15,533 nucleotides of DNA, from positions 1 through 15,533 of the forward strand of contig NZ_PSLG01000052.1 in assembly GCF_040289485.1 (NCBI RefSeq). Reading direction: 5' to 3'. Numbering within the stretch: position 1 is the first letter of the stretch; each line of letters begins with the position of its first letter. Source of the DNA: Thermoflexus sp040289485 (lineage in GTDB: Bacteria; Chloroflexota; Anaerolineae; Thermoflexales; Thermoflexaceae). The translations under genes were made by a program, and so were the position numbers. Under the pieces are notes generated by a model. It was not told the origin of the DNA, made no database searches, and saw only the letters and a list, made by a program, of their open reading frames with translations. Below are positions 1 through 6,742 of the stretch, one piece after another.

Positions 1-321
1 TGGGACGGCCGCCGGCGCCGCCTCAAGGGGTTCGATCTCGCCGCCGTGGCCCACCCGGTAGGGCCGCTCAGGGACCGGCTCCCCGGGCCGGCCGATCATG
101 GCGATGAGCGTCCCCGCCCGGACAGTGGTTCCCTCCGGGAAGTAAACTTTCAGCAGCACCCCATCGGCCGGCGCCGTCACCTCCGTCGTCACCTTCTCCG
201 TCTCGACCTCTAACAAGGGCTCGAACTGCCGGACGGCCTCCCCTTCCCGCTTCAGCCAGCGGACGATCTTCCCCTCAACGACGCTCTCGCCCAGTTGGGG
301 CATGATCACCTGGGTCGGCAT
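1..321 (-). CDS. 2-oxoacid dehydrogenase E2 (dihydrolipoyl acyltransferase), N-terminal part only
   Basis: This is the start of a lipoyl-carrying E2 core subunit, which accepts the acyl group made by E1 and transfers it to CoA. The 107 visible codons read MPTQVIMPQLGESVVEGKI at the start, the usual opening of a biotinyl/lipoyl domain. The lipoylated lysine should be K43 in the motif ETEKVTTEV. The lipoyl domain ends near residue 80 and a Pro/Ala-rich linker begins before the window edge cuts the gene. The catalytic domain and the HxxxD motif lie outside the window. The ATG is preceded by GAGGAGGG at a good distance. It follows E1-beta by 48 bases on the same strand, so it is very likely co-transcribed. 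The substrate class (branched-chain) is inferred from the E1 genes, not from this fragment. Confidence 0.9.
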   Translation of the reverse strand, partial: MPTQVIMPQLGESVVEGKIVRWLKREGEAVRQFEPLLEVETEKVTTEVTAPADGVLLKVYFPEGTTVRAGTLIAMIGRPGEPVPERPYRVGHGGEIEPLEAAPAAVP

Positions 322-369
322 CCGCGGATCCCTCCTCTCAGATTCGGCCAAGGGTGGAAGGCCATCCCG

Positions 370-1353
370 TCAATATCGCGCCAGCCGGCGGATGGCCTCG
401 GCGATCTTGTGGGGGTTGGGCATGAAGAAGTCCTGCATCGGCGGGCTGAAGGGCACCCCCGGCACATCCGGGCCCGCCAGCCGCATCACCGGCCCGTCCA
501 GGTATTCGAAGCCCTCCTCGGCCAGGATGGCCGCCACCTCGGCCCCATAGCCCAGGGTCAGGTTGTCCTCGTAAACGATGAGGGCCTTGCCCGTCTTCTT
601 CACCGAGTTCAGGATGGTCTGGCGGTCCACCGGAGCTAGGGTGCACAAGTCCACCACCTCCACGTCGATCCCCTCCCGGGCCACCATCTCCGCCGCCTGC
701 AGGGCGTAATAGTGCATCATCCCGTAGGCGAAGACGGTGAGGTCGCTCCCCTCCCGCGTGACCTTCGCCGGCCCGATGGGGACGGTGTAATCGCCGTCGG
801 GGACCTCCCCTTTGATCAGGCGGTAGCCCTTCTTGGGCTCGAAGAAGAGGACGGGGTTGGGATCCCGGATGGCGGCCTTGAGCAGCCCCTTGGCGTCGTA
901 GGGGTTGGAGGGGATGACCACCTTCAGGCCGGGCACGTGGGCGAAGAAAGCCTCGACGCTCTGACTGTGATAGAGGCCGCCGCTGATCCCGCCGCCGTAG
1001 GGGGCGCGGATCACCATGGGCACGTTGTAGACGCCGCCGGAGCGGTAGAAGAAACGGGCGGCCTCGTTGACGATCTGGTTGAAGGCCGGGTGGATGAAAT
1101 CGGCGAATTGGATCTCGCAGATGGGCCGGAAGCCGTTGAGGGCTGCCCCGATCCCGATGGCCACGATGGAGAGTTCCGCCAGGGGGGAGTCGATCACCCG
1201 CCACTCCCCATATTTGTGCCACAGCCCCATCGTCGCCCGGAACACCCCGCCCCGGGGCCCCACGTCCTCCCCCACCACGAACACCCGGGGGTCCCGGGCC
1301 ATCTCCTCATCGATCGCCTCGCGGATCGCCTCGATCAACGTCTTCTCCGGCAT
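370..1353 (-). CDS. bkdAB: Branched-chain-type 2-oxoacid dehydrogenase E1 subunit beta
   Basis: This is the beta subunit of the thiamine-diphosphate-dependent E1, which decarboxylates a 2-oxoacid and acylates the lipoyl group of E2. At 327 residues it is full length. It shows VVGEDVG at 26-32, DSPLAE at 55-60, EIQFADFIHPAFNQIVNEAA at 80-99, GGLYHSQSVEAFF at 125-137 and PGLKVVIPSNPYDAKGLL at 141-158. The C-terminal transketolase domain starts near residue 200. The YHSQS region and the partner E1-alpha favour branched-chain 2-oxoacids over pyruvate, but specificity is inference. The ATG has GGGAGG seven bases upstream. It lies between E1-alpha and E2 with 48-base gaps on each side, which suggests one operon. 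Confidence 0.93.
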   Translation of the reverse strand: MPEKTLIEAIREAIDEEMARDPRVFVVGEDVGPRGGVFRATMGLWHKYGEWRVIDSPLAELSIVAIGIGAALNGFRPICEIQFADFIHPAFNQIVNEAARFFYRSGGVYNVPMVIRAPYGGGISGGLYHSQSVEAFFAHVPGLKVVIPSNPYDAKGLLKAAIRDPNPVLFFEPKKGYRLIKGEVPDGDYTVPIGPAKVTREGSDLTVFAYGMMHYYALQAAEMVAREGIDVEVVDLCTLAPVDRQTILNSVKKTGKALIVYEDNLTLGYGAEVAAILAEEGFEYLDGPVMRLAGPDVPGVPFSPPMQDFFMPNPHKIAEAIRRLARY

Positions 1354-1401
1354 CTGTATTCCTCCCTAACGTGGGCTCAGGGAGACCCCGCCGAGGGAGT
1401 C

Positions 1402-2493
1402 CTATTCCCCCCACCACCCGGAGCGGTCCTCATCGGCGAAGACCGGGGCGAGGGCCTCCTCAGGAGCCGGGTAAGGCGCCTCCTCCGCCAGGCGCTGGGC
1501 CTCGTCCACCTCGGCCCGCACCCGCTCTTCCAGTTCGTTCTCCTGCTGCGAGGTCAGCAGGTTCCGCCGGTAGAGGTAATCCCGGAGCCGGGGGAGGGGA
1601 TCCCGGAGTTTGCCCTGCTCCACCTCCTCCCGGGTCCGATACGTCCGGTCGTCGTCGTCGGAGGAGTGGGGCGTCCAGCGATAGGTCACCGCCTCGACCA
1701 GGGTGGGCCCCTCCCCCGCCCGGGCCCGCTCCACGGCTTCCTTCACTACCTGGTAGACCTCCAGGACGTTGCCGCCGTCACAGACGGCGCCGCGGATCCC
1801 GTAGGCGGCCGCCCGGTCGGCCACCCGCTGCACCGCCATCTGCTTCCAGACCGGGACGGAGATGGCATACTGGTTGTTGTGGACCAGGACCACCAGGGGG
1901 AGCTTATAAAGGCCGGCCCAGTTCAGGGCCTCGTGGAAATCACCCTCGCTGGTGCTCCCCTCGCCCATCGAGGTGAGAACCACCCGCATCTCCCGGCTGA
2001 CGCGGAAGCCGGCGGCCTCCAGGGCGTCGCGGAGCTTCTGCTTGAGGACCTCGGCGAAGGCGATGCCGGCGGCCTGGGGGACCTGGGTGGCGACGGGGCT
2101 GGAGCCGGAGACGATGTTCAACCGGCGGAGGCTGAAGTGGGAGGGCATCTGCCGGGCGGCGCTGTGGGGATCGCCCTTCTTCCCATAGAGGGCCAGCATG
2201 AACTCCACCGGCTTCATCCCCAGGGCGATGGAGAGGGCGAGGTCCCGGTAGTAGGGATGCACGATGTCGAACCCCTTGCGCAGGGCGTAGGCCGCCCCCA
2301 CGCCGATCCCTTCGTGGGCGATCCCGGAGATATGGAAGGGGACCCGGCCCTGGCGCTGCAGCACCCAGCAGCGCTCGTCCAGACGCCGGGACAAAAGGAG
2401 ATGGTAATACATCCGCAGCACGGTCTCGTCGGAGAGCCCGAGGTCCTCGTGGCGCAGGGTGATCGGGAGGTATTCTTTCACCTCAACCGCCAT
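1402..2493 (-). CDS. bkdAA: Branched-chain-type 2-oxoacid dehydrogenase E1 subunit alpha
   Basis: This is the alpha subunit of E1, which carries the thiamine diphosphate motif. In the 363-residue form, RNIVSG-type residues LNIVSGSSPVATQVPQAAG span 125-143. The ThDP motif runs from GEGSTSEGDFHEALNWAG (177-194) to HNNQYAISVP (205-214). TPHSSDDDDRTYR at 274-286 is the conserved Ser/Asp loop typical of branched-chain enzymes. The stretch between PQAAG and GEG is about 15 residues longer than I recall for the family. The start at 2493 is chosen because AGGAGG lies five bases upstream. An in-frame ATG at 2529 would add 12 residues and overlap the end of the DUF169 gene by 8 bases, but its ribosome site is weak. 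Cotranscription with the flanking genes is likely. Confidence 0.92.
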   Translation of the reverse strand: MAVEVKEYLPITLRHEDLGLSDETVLRMYYHLLLSRRLDERCWVLQRQGRVPFHISGIAHEGIGVGAAYALRKGFDIVHPYYRDLALSIALGMKPVEFMLALYGKKGDPHSAARQMPSHFSLRRLNIVSGSSPVATQVPQAAGIAFAEVLKQKLRDALEAAGFRVSREMRVVLTSMGEGSTSEGDFHEALNWAGLYKLPLVVLVHNNQYAISVPVWKQMAVQRVADRAAAYGIRGAVCDGGNVLEVYQVVKEAVERARAGEGPTLVEAVTYRWTPHSSDDDDRTYRTREEVEQGKLRDPLPRLRDYLYRRNLLTSQQENELEERVRAEVDEAQRLAEEAPYPAPEEALAPVFADEDRSGWWGE

Positions 2494-2521
2494 TGCCGCC
2501 TCCTGGGAAGAGGATCCTTTC

Positions 2522-3328
2522 TCATCCATCGCCCTCGGCGGGCGCGCGTCGTTGCTCCGCCCACTGGCGCTCCAGTTCCATGTAGTGGTCCGGGTAGATG
2601 CCGGTGTAGCGAAGGAACTTAGGGATGGGGTAGCGGATGCCGCCTTTGTGGGTGCCCTCCAGCCCCTCGATGATCCACTCGATCTTGCTGGCCGGGATGG
2701 TGAAGGCCATCTCGTCGTCCTGGGCCTGCCCGAAGACCCGGTCGCCGTAGCAGGGCAGGATCACCTGGCATTCGTCGGTCTTCATGGTGGTGATCACCGC
2801 GTCGGCGCAGTCGATGCGTCCGGAGAAGGAGGAGGTCAGCCGGCCGCCGGTCTTCCAGAGGCGGGCCACCACCAGCCGCATCACCTGGGCGGAGTTGCCG
2901 TAGATGAGGACGACGTGGGGCTCGAAAGCGGTGCGATGGAGGGGGGCGACCACCACGCCTTCCCACTGCCGGTAATCCCATTTGTCTACCTGGGCCTCGC
3001 TCACCGCCCCCGCCGCCGGGGTCTCCGTATACATCCCGGCGCACGTCATCCCGTTGAGGTAATAATCCAGGAGGGGCTCGAACCCCCACACGACTTTGGC
3101 GAGGGGACATGAGAGGTCTTCCCCTCGCATCCCGATGATCCAGCCGTAATGACGGGCGATGGCGAAACCTTGACAGATGGCGATCTGCTGACCGAAATCC
3201 CGCCGGGGAAAGCGGGTCTTCTCCGGCCACGGCTCCCCCGGGGCGATCATGCGAATGGCCACCGGAAAGGTCGCCGGGCGAACGTGGGTCTGAAGGGCTT
3301 CATGCAGGCGCTGAAGCCTGTCCGGCAT
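2522..3328 (-). CDS. DUF169 (COG2043) family protein of unknown function
   Basis: The 268-residue protein looks like a full-length DUF169 member. Family-like features are the ICQGFAIARHYGW segment (51-63), GEDLSCPLAKVVWGFEP (69-85), and YGDRVFGQAQDDEMAFTIP (194-212). Cysteines at 52, 74, 96, 174, 187 and 193 could bind a metal or cofactor, but I cannot show this. I see no signal peptide or membrane segment, so it is probably cytoplasmic. No biochemical role of the family is known to me. The ATG has AGGAGG six bases upstream. It is the first gene after a predicted promoter and is followed at once by the dehydrogenase E1-alpha, whose alternative start overlaps it by 8 bases. Position in the operon suggests a role linked to 2-oxoacid or CoA-thioester metabolism. 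Confidence 0.82.
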   Translation of the reverse strand: MPDRLQRLHEALQTHVRPATFPVAIRMIAPGEPWPEKTRFPRRDFGQQIAICQGFAIARHYGWIIGMRGEDLSCPLAKVVWGFEPLLDYYLNGMTCAGMYTETPAAGAVSEAQVDKWDYRQWEGVVVAPLHRTAFEPHVVLIYGNSAQVMRLVVARLWKTGGRLTSSFSGRIDCADAVITTMKTDECQVILPCYGDRVFGQAQDDEMAFTIPASKIEWIIEGLEGTHKGGIRYPIPKFLRYTGIYPDHYMELERQWAEQRRAPAEGDG

Positions 3329-3476
3329 CCCGGCCTCCTGCGCTGGAAAGGTACCTCCGGTCCCTTAGGCCCCCGACGGCGATCCCCGCCCGCCCCGGGG
3401 CGCTGGCGCCTCCTCGATGCCGGGTGCCACCGGGCGATGGGCCGGGAGACGTGGAGAGCGTTCGATTCCGTATTTC

Positions 3477-3506
3477 ATTTTAACGCAGAGGACAGGCAGA
3501 TTTCAA
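3477..3506 (-). promoter_or_regulatory. Predicted sigma-70-type promoter of the DUF169-dehydrogenase operon
   Basis: On the minus strand TTGAAA (positions 3506-3501) and TAAAAT (3482-3477) are separated by 18 bases. Each box matches the consensus in five of six positions, in a locally AT-rich patch of a very GC-rich sequence. Transcription would start near 3470 and leave a leader of about 140 bases before the DUF169 start codon at 3328. That leader is GC-rich and I recognise no riboswitch in it. Confidence 0.6.
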
Positions 3507-3521
3507 GGGGCCCCTGTCCTC
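3488..3521. promoter_or_regulatory. Inverted repeat over the -35 box, putative operator
   Basis: A perfect 9-base inverted repeat, GAGGACAGG (3488-3496) and CCTGTCCTC (3513-3521), has a 16-base spacer. Its centre falls on the predicted -35 box, and a second palindrome, AGGGGCCCCT (3506-3515), partly overlaps the right arm. The half-sites are about 25 bp apart, between two and two and a half helical turns. A dimeric repressor site is a reasonable reading. The repeat could instead form a hairpin at the end of the DinB transcript, but no U-tract follows on the minus strand. Confidence 0.45.
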
Positions 3522-3531
3522 CACCCTCCCG

Positions 3532-3609
3532 TTACGGCTCCGGATCCCAGGGCGGCTCGAACGCCGCCGCCAGATCCCAAAAGAGAGCGATCTGCAGGAT
3601 GGTGATCAT
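3532..3609 (-). pseudogene. Out-of-frame continuation of the DinB-like gene, 25 codons
   Basis: A short reading frame starts at an ATG that overlaps the stop of the DinB-like gene as ATGA and runs to TAA at 3532. It encodes MITILQIALFWDL followed by AAAFEPPWDPEP. The first part resembles the final helix that normally follows the HxxxH segment of DinB-fold proteins. The simplest reading is that one frameshift around 3606-3610 split a longer gene. A real frameshift, a base-calling error or translational coupling through ATGA are all possible. No ribosome site of its own is obvious. Confidence 0.45.
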
Positions 3610-4046
3610 GGGTGCTCATCGGTGTGCTGAACGGTCTTGGCGACGATCCAGGCCAAGGAGCGGGTCCCCCAGACTGTCCCGGCCACCGGCTGGAACCAGG
3701 CCTCGGCCGGCGCGCCCTCCACCCGCCGGAGGGCCTCCGCCCGGACACGCCCCAGGCGCTCCAGCCAGGCCGTCGCGGGGACCTCGCGGGGCCAGGCGGC
3801 CTCCTCATCGGGAACCTCCGGGGGACGGAGGGAGCCCCGGCGGCCCAGAACATACTGCATCTGCGGCAGCGCGATGGCCTGCTCGTAGAACCAAAGCGAA
3901 TACCCATGGCGACGGACCGACCCGTCCCCCGGGGCCGGCGGGGCCCGCCGTGCCTCCCGCTCCGCTGGGGCCTGGGCGACGGCCCACCGCAGATCCGCCC
4001 GGGTGGTGCACAAGCGCTGGATCAGGGCCTGCGGACCGCTCTCCAT
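3606..4046 (-). CDS. DinB/YfiT-like four-helix protein, probably frameshifted near its C-terminus
   Basis: The 146-residue product resembles the DinB/DfsB-like fold, a four-helix bundle that usually binds a metal through three histidines. Candidates are H47 in RRHGYSLW and the pair in the closing motif VQHTDEH. The segment VWGTRSLAWIVAKTVQHTDEH is what one expects of the last long helix, yet the protein stops one residue later, in mid-helix. A further 25 codons in another frame look like the missing end (see the entry at 3532-3609). Known members include thiol-dependent transferases and many proteins of unknown role, so no reaction is assigned. The ATG is the first possible start after an in-frame stop, with GAGGGG directly before it. 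It lies 56 bases after the Fe-S protein gene and may be co-transcribed with it. Confidence 0.7.
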   Translation of the reverse strand: MESGPQALIQRLCTTRADLRWAVAQAPAEREARRAPPAPGDGSVRRHGYSLWFYEQAIALPQMQYVLGRRGSLRPPEVPDEEAAWPREVPATAWLERLGRVRAEALRRVEGAPAEAWFQPVAGTVWGTRSLAWIVAKTVQHTDEHP

Positions 4047-4102
4047 CCCCTCGGGGCTCTAGGAAACATCACCGCCCAGAGGATCCCGCCTTCCGGACCG
4101 GC

Positions 4103-6106
4103 TCACTCCAGCGCCTCGGCCAGGAACTCGGCGACATCCCGCACGGGGAGGCGCTCTGCGACCCCTTTCGTCTGGGCCGCCGAGGTCAGCATCAGGTTGC
4201 AGAAGGGGCAGGCCACGGCCACCGCCTCCGGGTTCAGACCCATCGCTTCCTCCAGCCGCTGCAGGTGGACCGGCCGCGCCTGGGGGGTGTCCATCCACAC
4301 CTGGGCGCCGCCCGCGCCGCAGCAGAACCCCCGCTCCCGGCTCCGGCCCATCTCCACCAGCCGCGCGCCGCTCCGGGCCAGCACGGCGCGGGGCGCCTCA
4401 AAGACGCCGTTGTAGCGGCCCAGGTAGCACGAATCGTGGAACGTGACCCGCCGGCCCAGATCCCGCCGCGGCCGCAGCCGGCCCTCGGCCAGCAGGCGGG
4501 CCAGGAACTCCGTGTGGTGGGCCACCTCAAACCGCCCTCCGAATTGCGGGTATTCGTTCTTGAAGGTGTTGTAGCAATGCGGGCACATCGTCAGCAGCAG
4601 GCGGAACCGATACGCGCGCATGGTTTCCAGGATGGCCTCGGTGGCCGCCACATACATGGCCTCATGGCCAGCCCGCCGGGCCCACTCCGCCGTGCACGTC
4701 TCCTCCTCCCCCAGCACGGCGAAATCCACCCCCGCGGCCTGCAGCAGCCGGACGATCGCCCGCGCCGTCCGCTGGCCCGCTGGATCGAAGGCCCCAGCGC
4801 ACCCGACCCAGAACAGCACCTCCGCCTCTCCCTTCTCCGCCATCACCGGCACCGACAGCCCCTGCGCCCACGCCATCCGGGAGCCCCGTTGTCCCCACGG
4901 GTTGCCGGCCCGCTCGGTGTTGCGAAAGGTGTTGGAGAGGGCGGCCGGGACGTCCCCCTCCATCAGGGTGAGATAGCGCCGCATCCCGACGATCAGGTCC
5001 ACATGCTCGATCAGGACCGGGCACTCGGCGACGCAGGCGTAACAGGTGGTGCAGGCCCAGATGGCCTCCTTCGGCGTGACCGCGCCGACCAGCGCCACCG
5101 CGTCGTCTCGGATCTGGAGCGGCGCGAAGGGGTTCAGGGTGGGCGGGGCCAGGGCGTGGAGGGTGTTCCGGACATCCAGCACCACCTGCTTGGGGCTCAG
5201 GGGGGTCCCCGCGGCGTAGGCGGGACAGGCGGCCTGGCAGCGCCCACACTCCGTGCACGCCTCGCCGTTCAGCAACTGGACCCAGGTCAGGTCCCGCAGC
5301 GTGCCGATCCCCAGGCGCTCCGCCGTCTCCAGATCTGGGATCGGCGCCAGGGCCCCGTTGGGTCGATCCAGGCGGGCGAAGAACACGTTGAGCGTGGAGG
5401 AGATGATGTGGACCAGGAAGCCGACGGGGATGAAAAGATACGTCAGCCCGGCCAGGGCCGCGTGGAAAGCCCAGGTGGCCTGGTGGATCGGCCGCAGGAT
5501 CCCCTCCCCGAACCTCATGGCGATCCAGGCCTGGGCCAGGATCCAACCCATAAAAGAGGCCCAACCCCAGGGAGGGCGCTGGACCGCCAGGCGGAAGGAC
5601 TCCAGCATCCAGCCGGTGACGATGAGGACAGCCAGCCAGGCCATGGCCAGGTCGAAACGCCGTCCGTAACTCAACTGGGGCGGGCGCGCGGCATAGCGCC
5701 TCCAGGCCAGCACCCCCATGCCGAGGAGGGACAGCAGCGTGAAGAGGTCCAGGACGAACTCGTAAACCAGATAGATCTCCCCTCGCAGGAACTTAAACAA
5801 GTCTGCGTCGATGAAGGCCAGGGTGGTCCCGATGAAGAAGATCACGAAGCCCCAAAACAAGGAGGCGTGGGCGAGGCCCCCCGTCGGCTCCCGGATGACC
5901 TTGCGCTGGCCCAGGACGTAGAGGAGGGTCCGCCCAAGGCGCTGCGGAAGGTGATCCCAACGGACCTCGGGGCGGCCGACCGCCCACCAGAGGTGAAGGC
6001 GACGGTAGAGGACGGCCAGGAAGATGAGAAGACACACGGCGTGGACAAGATAAACGAGGGGCTGCGCCCACCCCGGCATGTTCCACAAGTTGATCCGCTC
6101 CGGCAT
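4103..6106 (-). CDS. Membrane-bound Fe-S oxidoreductase, HdrDE/EMO (DUF224)-like, candidate EtfAB:menaquinone oxidoreductase
   Basis: The 667-residue protein joins a NarI-like membrane domain to a heterodisulfide-reductase-D-like domain. About five membrane segments are visible, near 15-35, 80-100, 112-135, 152-172 and 215-238. Histidines at 80, 208, 215 and 233 may bind b-type haem. Two [4Fe-4S] motifs follow: C284/C287/C290/C294 and C352/C355/C358/C362. Two CCG-type domains come next: C436, C471 and CPHC 508-511, then C560, C595-C596 and CPFC 633-636. This order is that of DUF224 proteins reported to pass electrons from the electron-transferring flavoprotein to menaquinone in fatty acid oxidation. 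No Etf gene is in the window, so the donor is inferred. The ATG has GGGAGG seven bases upstream. Other HdrDE-like roles remain possible. Confidence 0.85.
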   Translation of the reverse strand: MPERINLWNMPGWAQPLVYLVHAVCLLIFLAVLYRRLHLWWAVGRPEVRWDHLPQRLGRTLLYVLGQRKVIREPTGGLAHASLFWGFVIFFIGTTLAFIDADLFKFLRGEIYLVYEFVLDLFTLLSLLGMGVLAWRRYAARPPQLSYGRRFDLAMAWLAVLIVTGWMLESFRLAVQRPPWGWASFMGWILAQAWIAMRFGEGILRPIHQATWAFHAALAGLTYLFIPVGFLVHIISSTLNVFFARLDRPNGALAPIPDLETAERLGIGTLRDLTWVQLLNGEACTECGRCQAACPAYAAGTPLSPKQVVLDVRNTLHALAPPTLNPFAPLQIRDDAVALVGAVTPKEAIWACTTCYACVAECPVLIEHVDLIVGMRRYLTLMEGDVPAALSNTFRNTERAGNPWGQRGSRMAWAQGLSVPVMAEKGEAEVLFWVGCAGAFDPAGQRTARAIVRLLQAAGVDFAVLGEEETCTAEWARRAGHEAMYVAATEAILETMRAYRFRLLLTMCPHCYNTFKNEYPQFGGRFEVAHHTEFLARLLAEGRLRPRRDLGRRVTFHDSCYLGRYNGVFEAPRAVLARSGARLVEMGRSRERGFCCGAGGAQVWMDTPQARPVHLQRLEEAMGLNPEAVAVACPFCNLMLTSAAQTKGVAERLPVRDVAEFLAEALE

Positions 6107-6156
6107 CGCGGGCCTCCCGGAGGCGTGGTTCGGCCGAAGGGCCCAGGGCGCTTCAC

Positions 6157-6165
6157 AGTTTAACA
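6157..6165 (-). promoter_or_regulatory. Possible extended -10 element for the Fe-S oxidoreductase gene
   Basis: On the minus strand the sequence TGTTAAACT lies about 50 bases before the start codon at 6106. It fits an extended -10 (TGn before a TATAAT-like hexamer, four of six matches). The -35 position is poor. A 10-base palindrome, TTCGGCCGAA at 6129-6138, would lie just downstream of the start of transcription. The call is weak. Confidence 0.3.
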
Positions 6166-6289
6166 CAAGCGGAAGGGCCCGGCGACGGGGCAGGCCTCGC
6201 CCTGCCGGAAAGGCATCACCGGCGCTCGCCCCAGATCCCCAGGGCGGCCGCATCCCGGGGCCTGAGGCCTCTCCCATCGCCTCGGGCGG

Positions 6290-6318
6290 TTGACAGAAGG
6301 TCACGAAGCCGCCACAAT
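6290..6318 (+). promoter_or_regulatory. Predicted sigma-70-type promoter for the plus-strand operon from 6374
   Basis: A perfect consensus -35 box TTGACA (6290-6295) is followed after exactly 17 bases by CACAAT (6313-6318), which matches the -10 consensus in four of six positions. Transcription would start near 6325, about 50 bases before the first gene. The rest of the 267-bp divergent region (6107-6373) is GC-rich and shows nothing else I recognise. Confidence 0.6.
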
Positions 6319-6373
6319 CCGATCCGAAGAAGGGCGTGCGGCTCCCTGAGAGACCTGGAGAGCGAGGCGGGCG

Positions 6374-6709
6374 ATGATCTGGCGGCGGATCCGGGAGTTG
6401 CTGGGCGGGGGCGAGGGCCGCGGCCGCGACCCAGACGCCATCTGGCTCTATGTCCAGTGCGCCCACTGCGGCGCCCCGCTGGCCGTGCGGGCCGACCGGC
6501 GCTACGACCTGAACCCCGAGGAGGACGGGTCCGGCTACGTCTTGATCAAGGAGATCATGGACGACCGATGCTTCCGGCTGATGCGGGCCGAGGTCCATCT
6601 GGACGCCGCCTACCGCATCGTGGCCCGGACCCTCGAGGGCGGCCGGTTCCTGAGCCCCGAGGAGTACGCGCGCCTGACTGGATCCACCGCGGAGGGACGC
6701 GCCCCCTGA
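6374..6709 (+). CDS. Small protein of unknown function with one CxxC pair
   Basis: I do not recognise this 111-residue protein beyond a general resemblance to short hypothetical proteins of Chloroflexota. The N-terminus is basic (MIWRRIREL), followed by a Gly/Arg/Asp linker. The core WLYVQCAHCGAPL (24-36) has one CxxC pair (C29, C32), as in half of a zinc ribbon, and a lone C66 in DDRCFRLMRAEVHLD. The end, GGRFLSPEEYARLTG, looks conserved in style. There is no signal peptide or membrane segment. Base composition and codon use match the neighbours. The start has GAGGCGGG just upstream, and the gene begins about 50 bases after a good promoter. It lies 33 bases before the NERD-like gene and is probably co-transcribed with it. 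Confidence 0.75.
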   Translation: MIWRRIRELLGGGEGRGRDPDAIWLYVQCAHCGAPLAVRADRRYDLNPEEDGSGYVLIKEIMDDRCFRLMRAEVHLDAAYRIVARTLEGGRFLSPEEYARLTGSTAEGRAP

Positions 6710-6742
6710 GGGCCAACCTGGGCGGGAGGTGAAGCGGCAGAC

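Noticed and set aside
712..2622. A plus-strand open frame of 636 codons opposite E1-alpha and E1-beta.
   Set aside because: Low-complexity His/Pro/Gly/Val composition, no ribosome site, and it lies opposite two strongly supported enzymes.
3423..3431. GGTGGCACC on the minus strand, like the T-box antiterminator sequence, in the DUF169 leader.
   Set aside because: Only about 45 bases separate it from the predicted transcript start, too short for the specifier stem, and the following CGCG is missing.
3149..6163. A plus-strand open frame of about 1000 codons opposite the Fe-S protein and DinB-like genes.
   Set aside because: It is rich in Pro, Arg and Gly with no domain, as expected of a shadow frame in GC-rich DNA. 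The minus-strand genes there have clear motifs.
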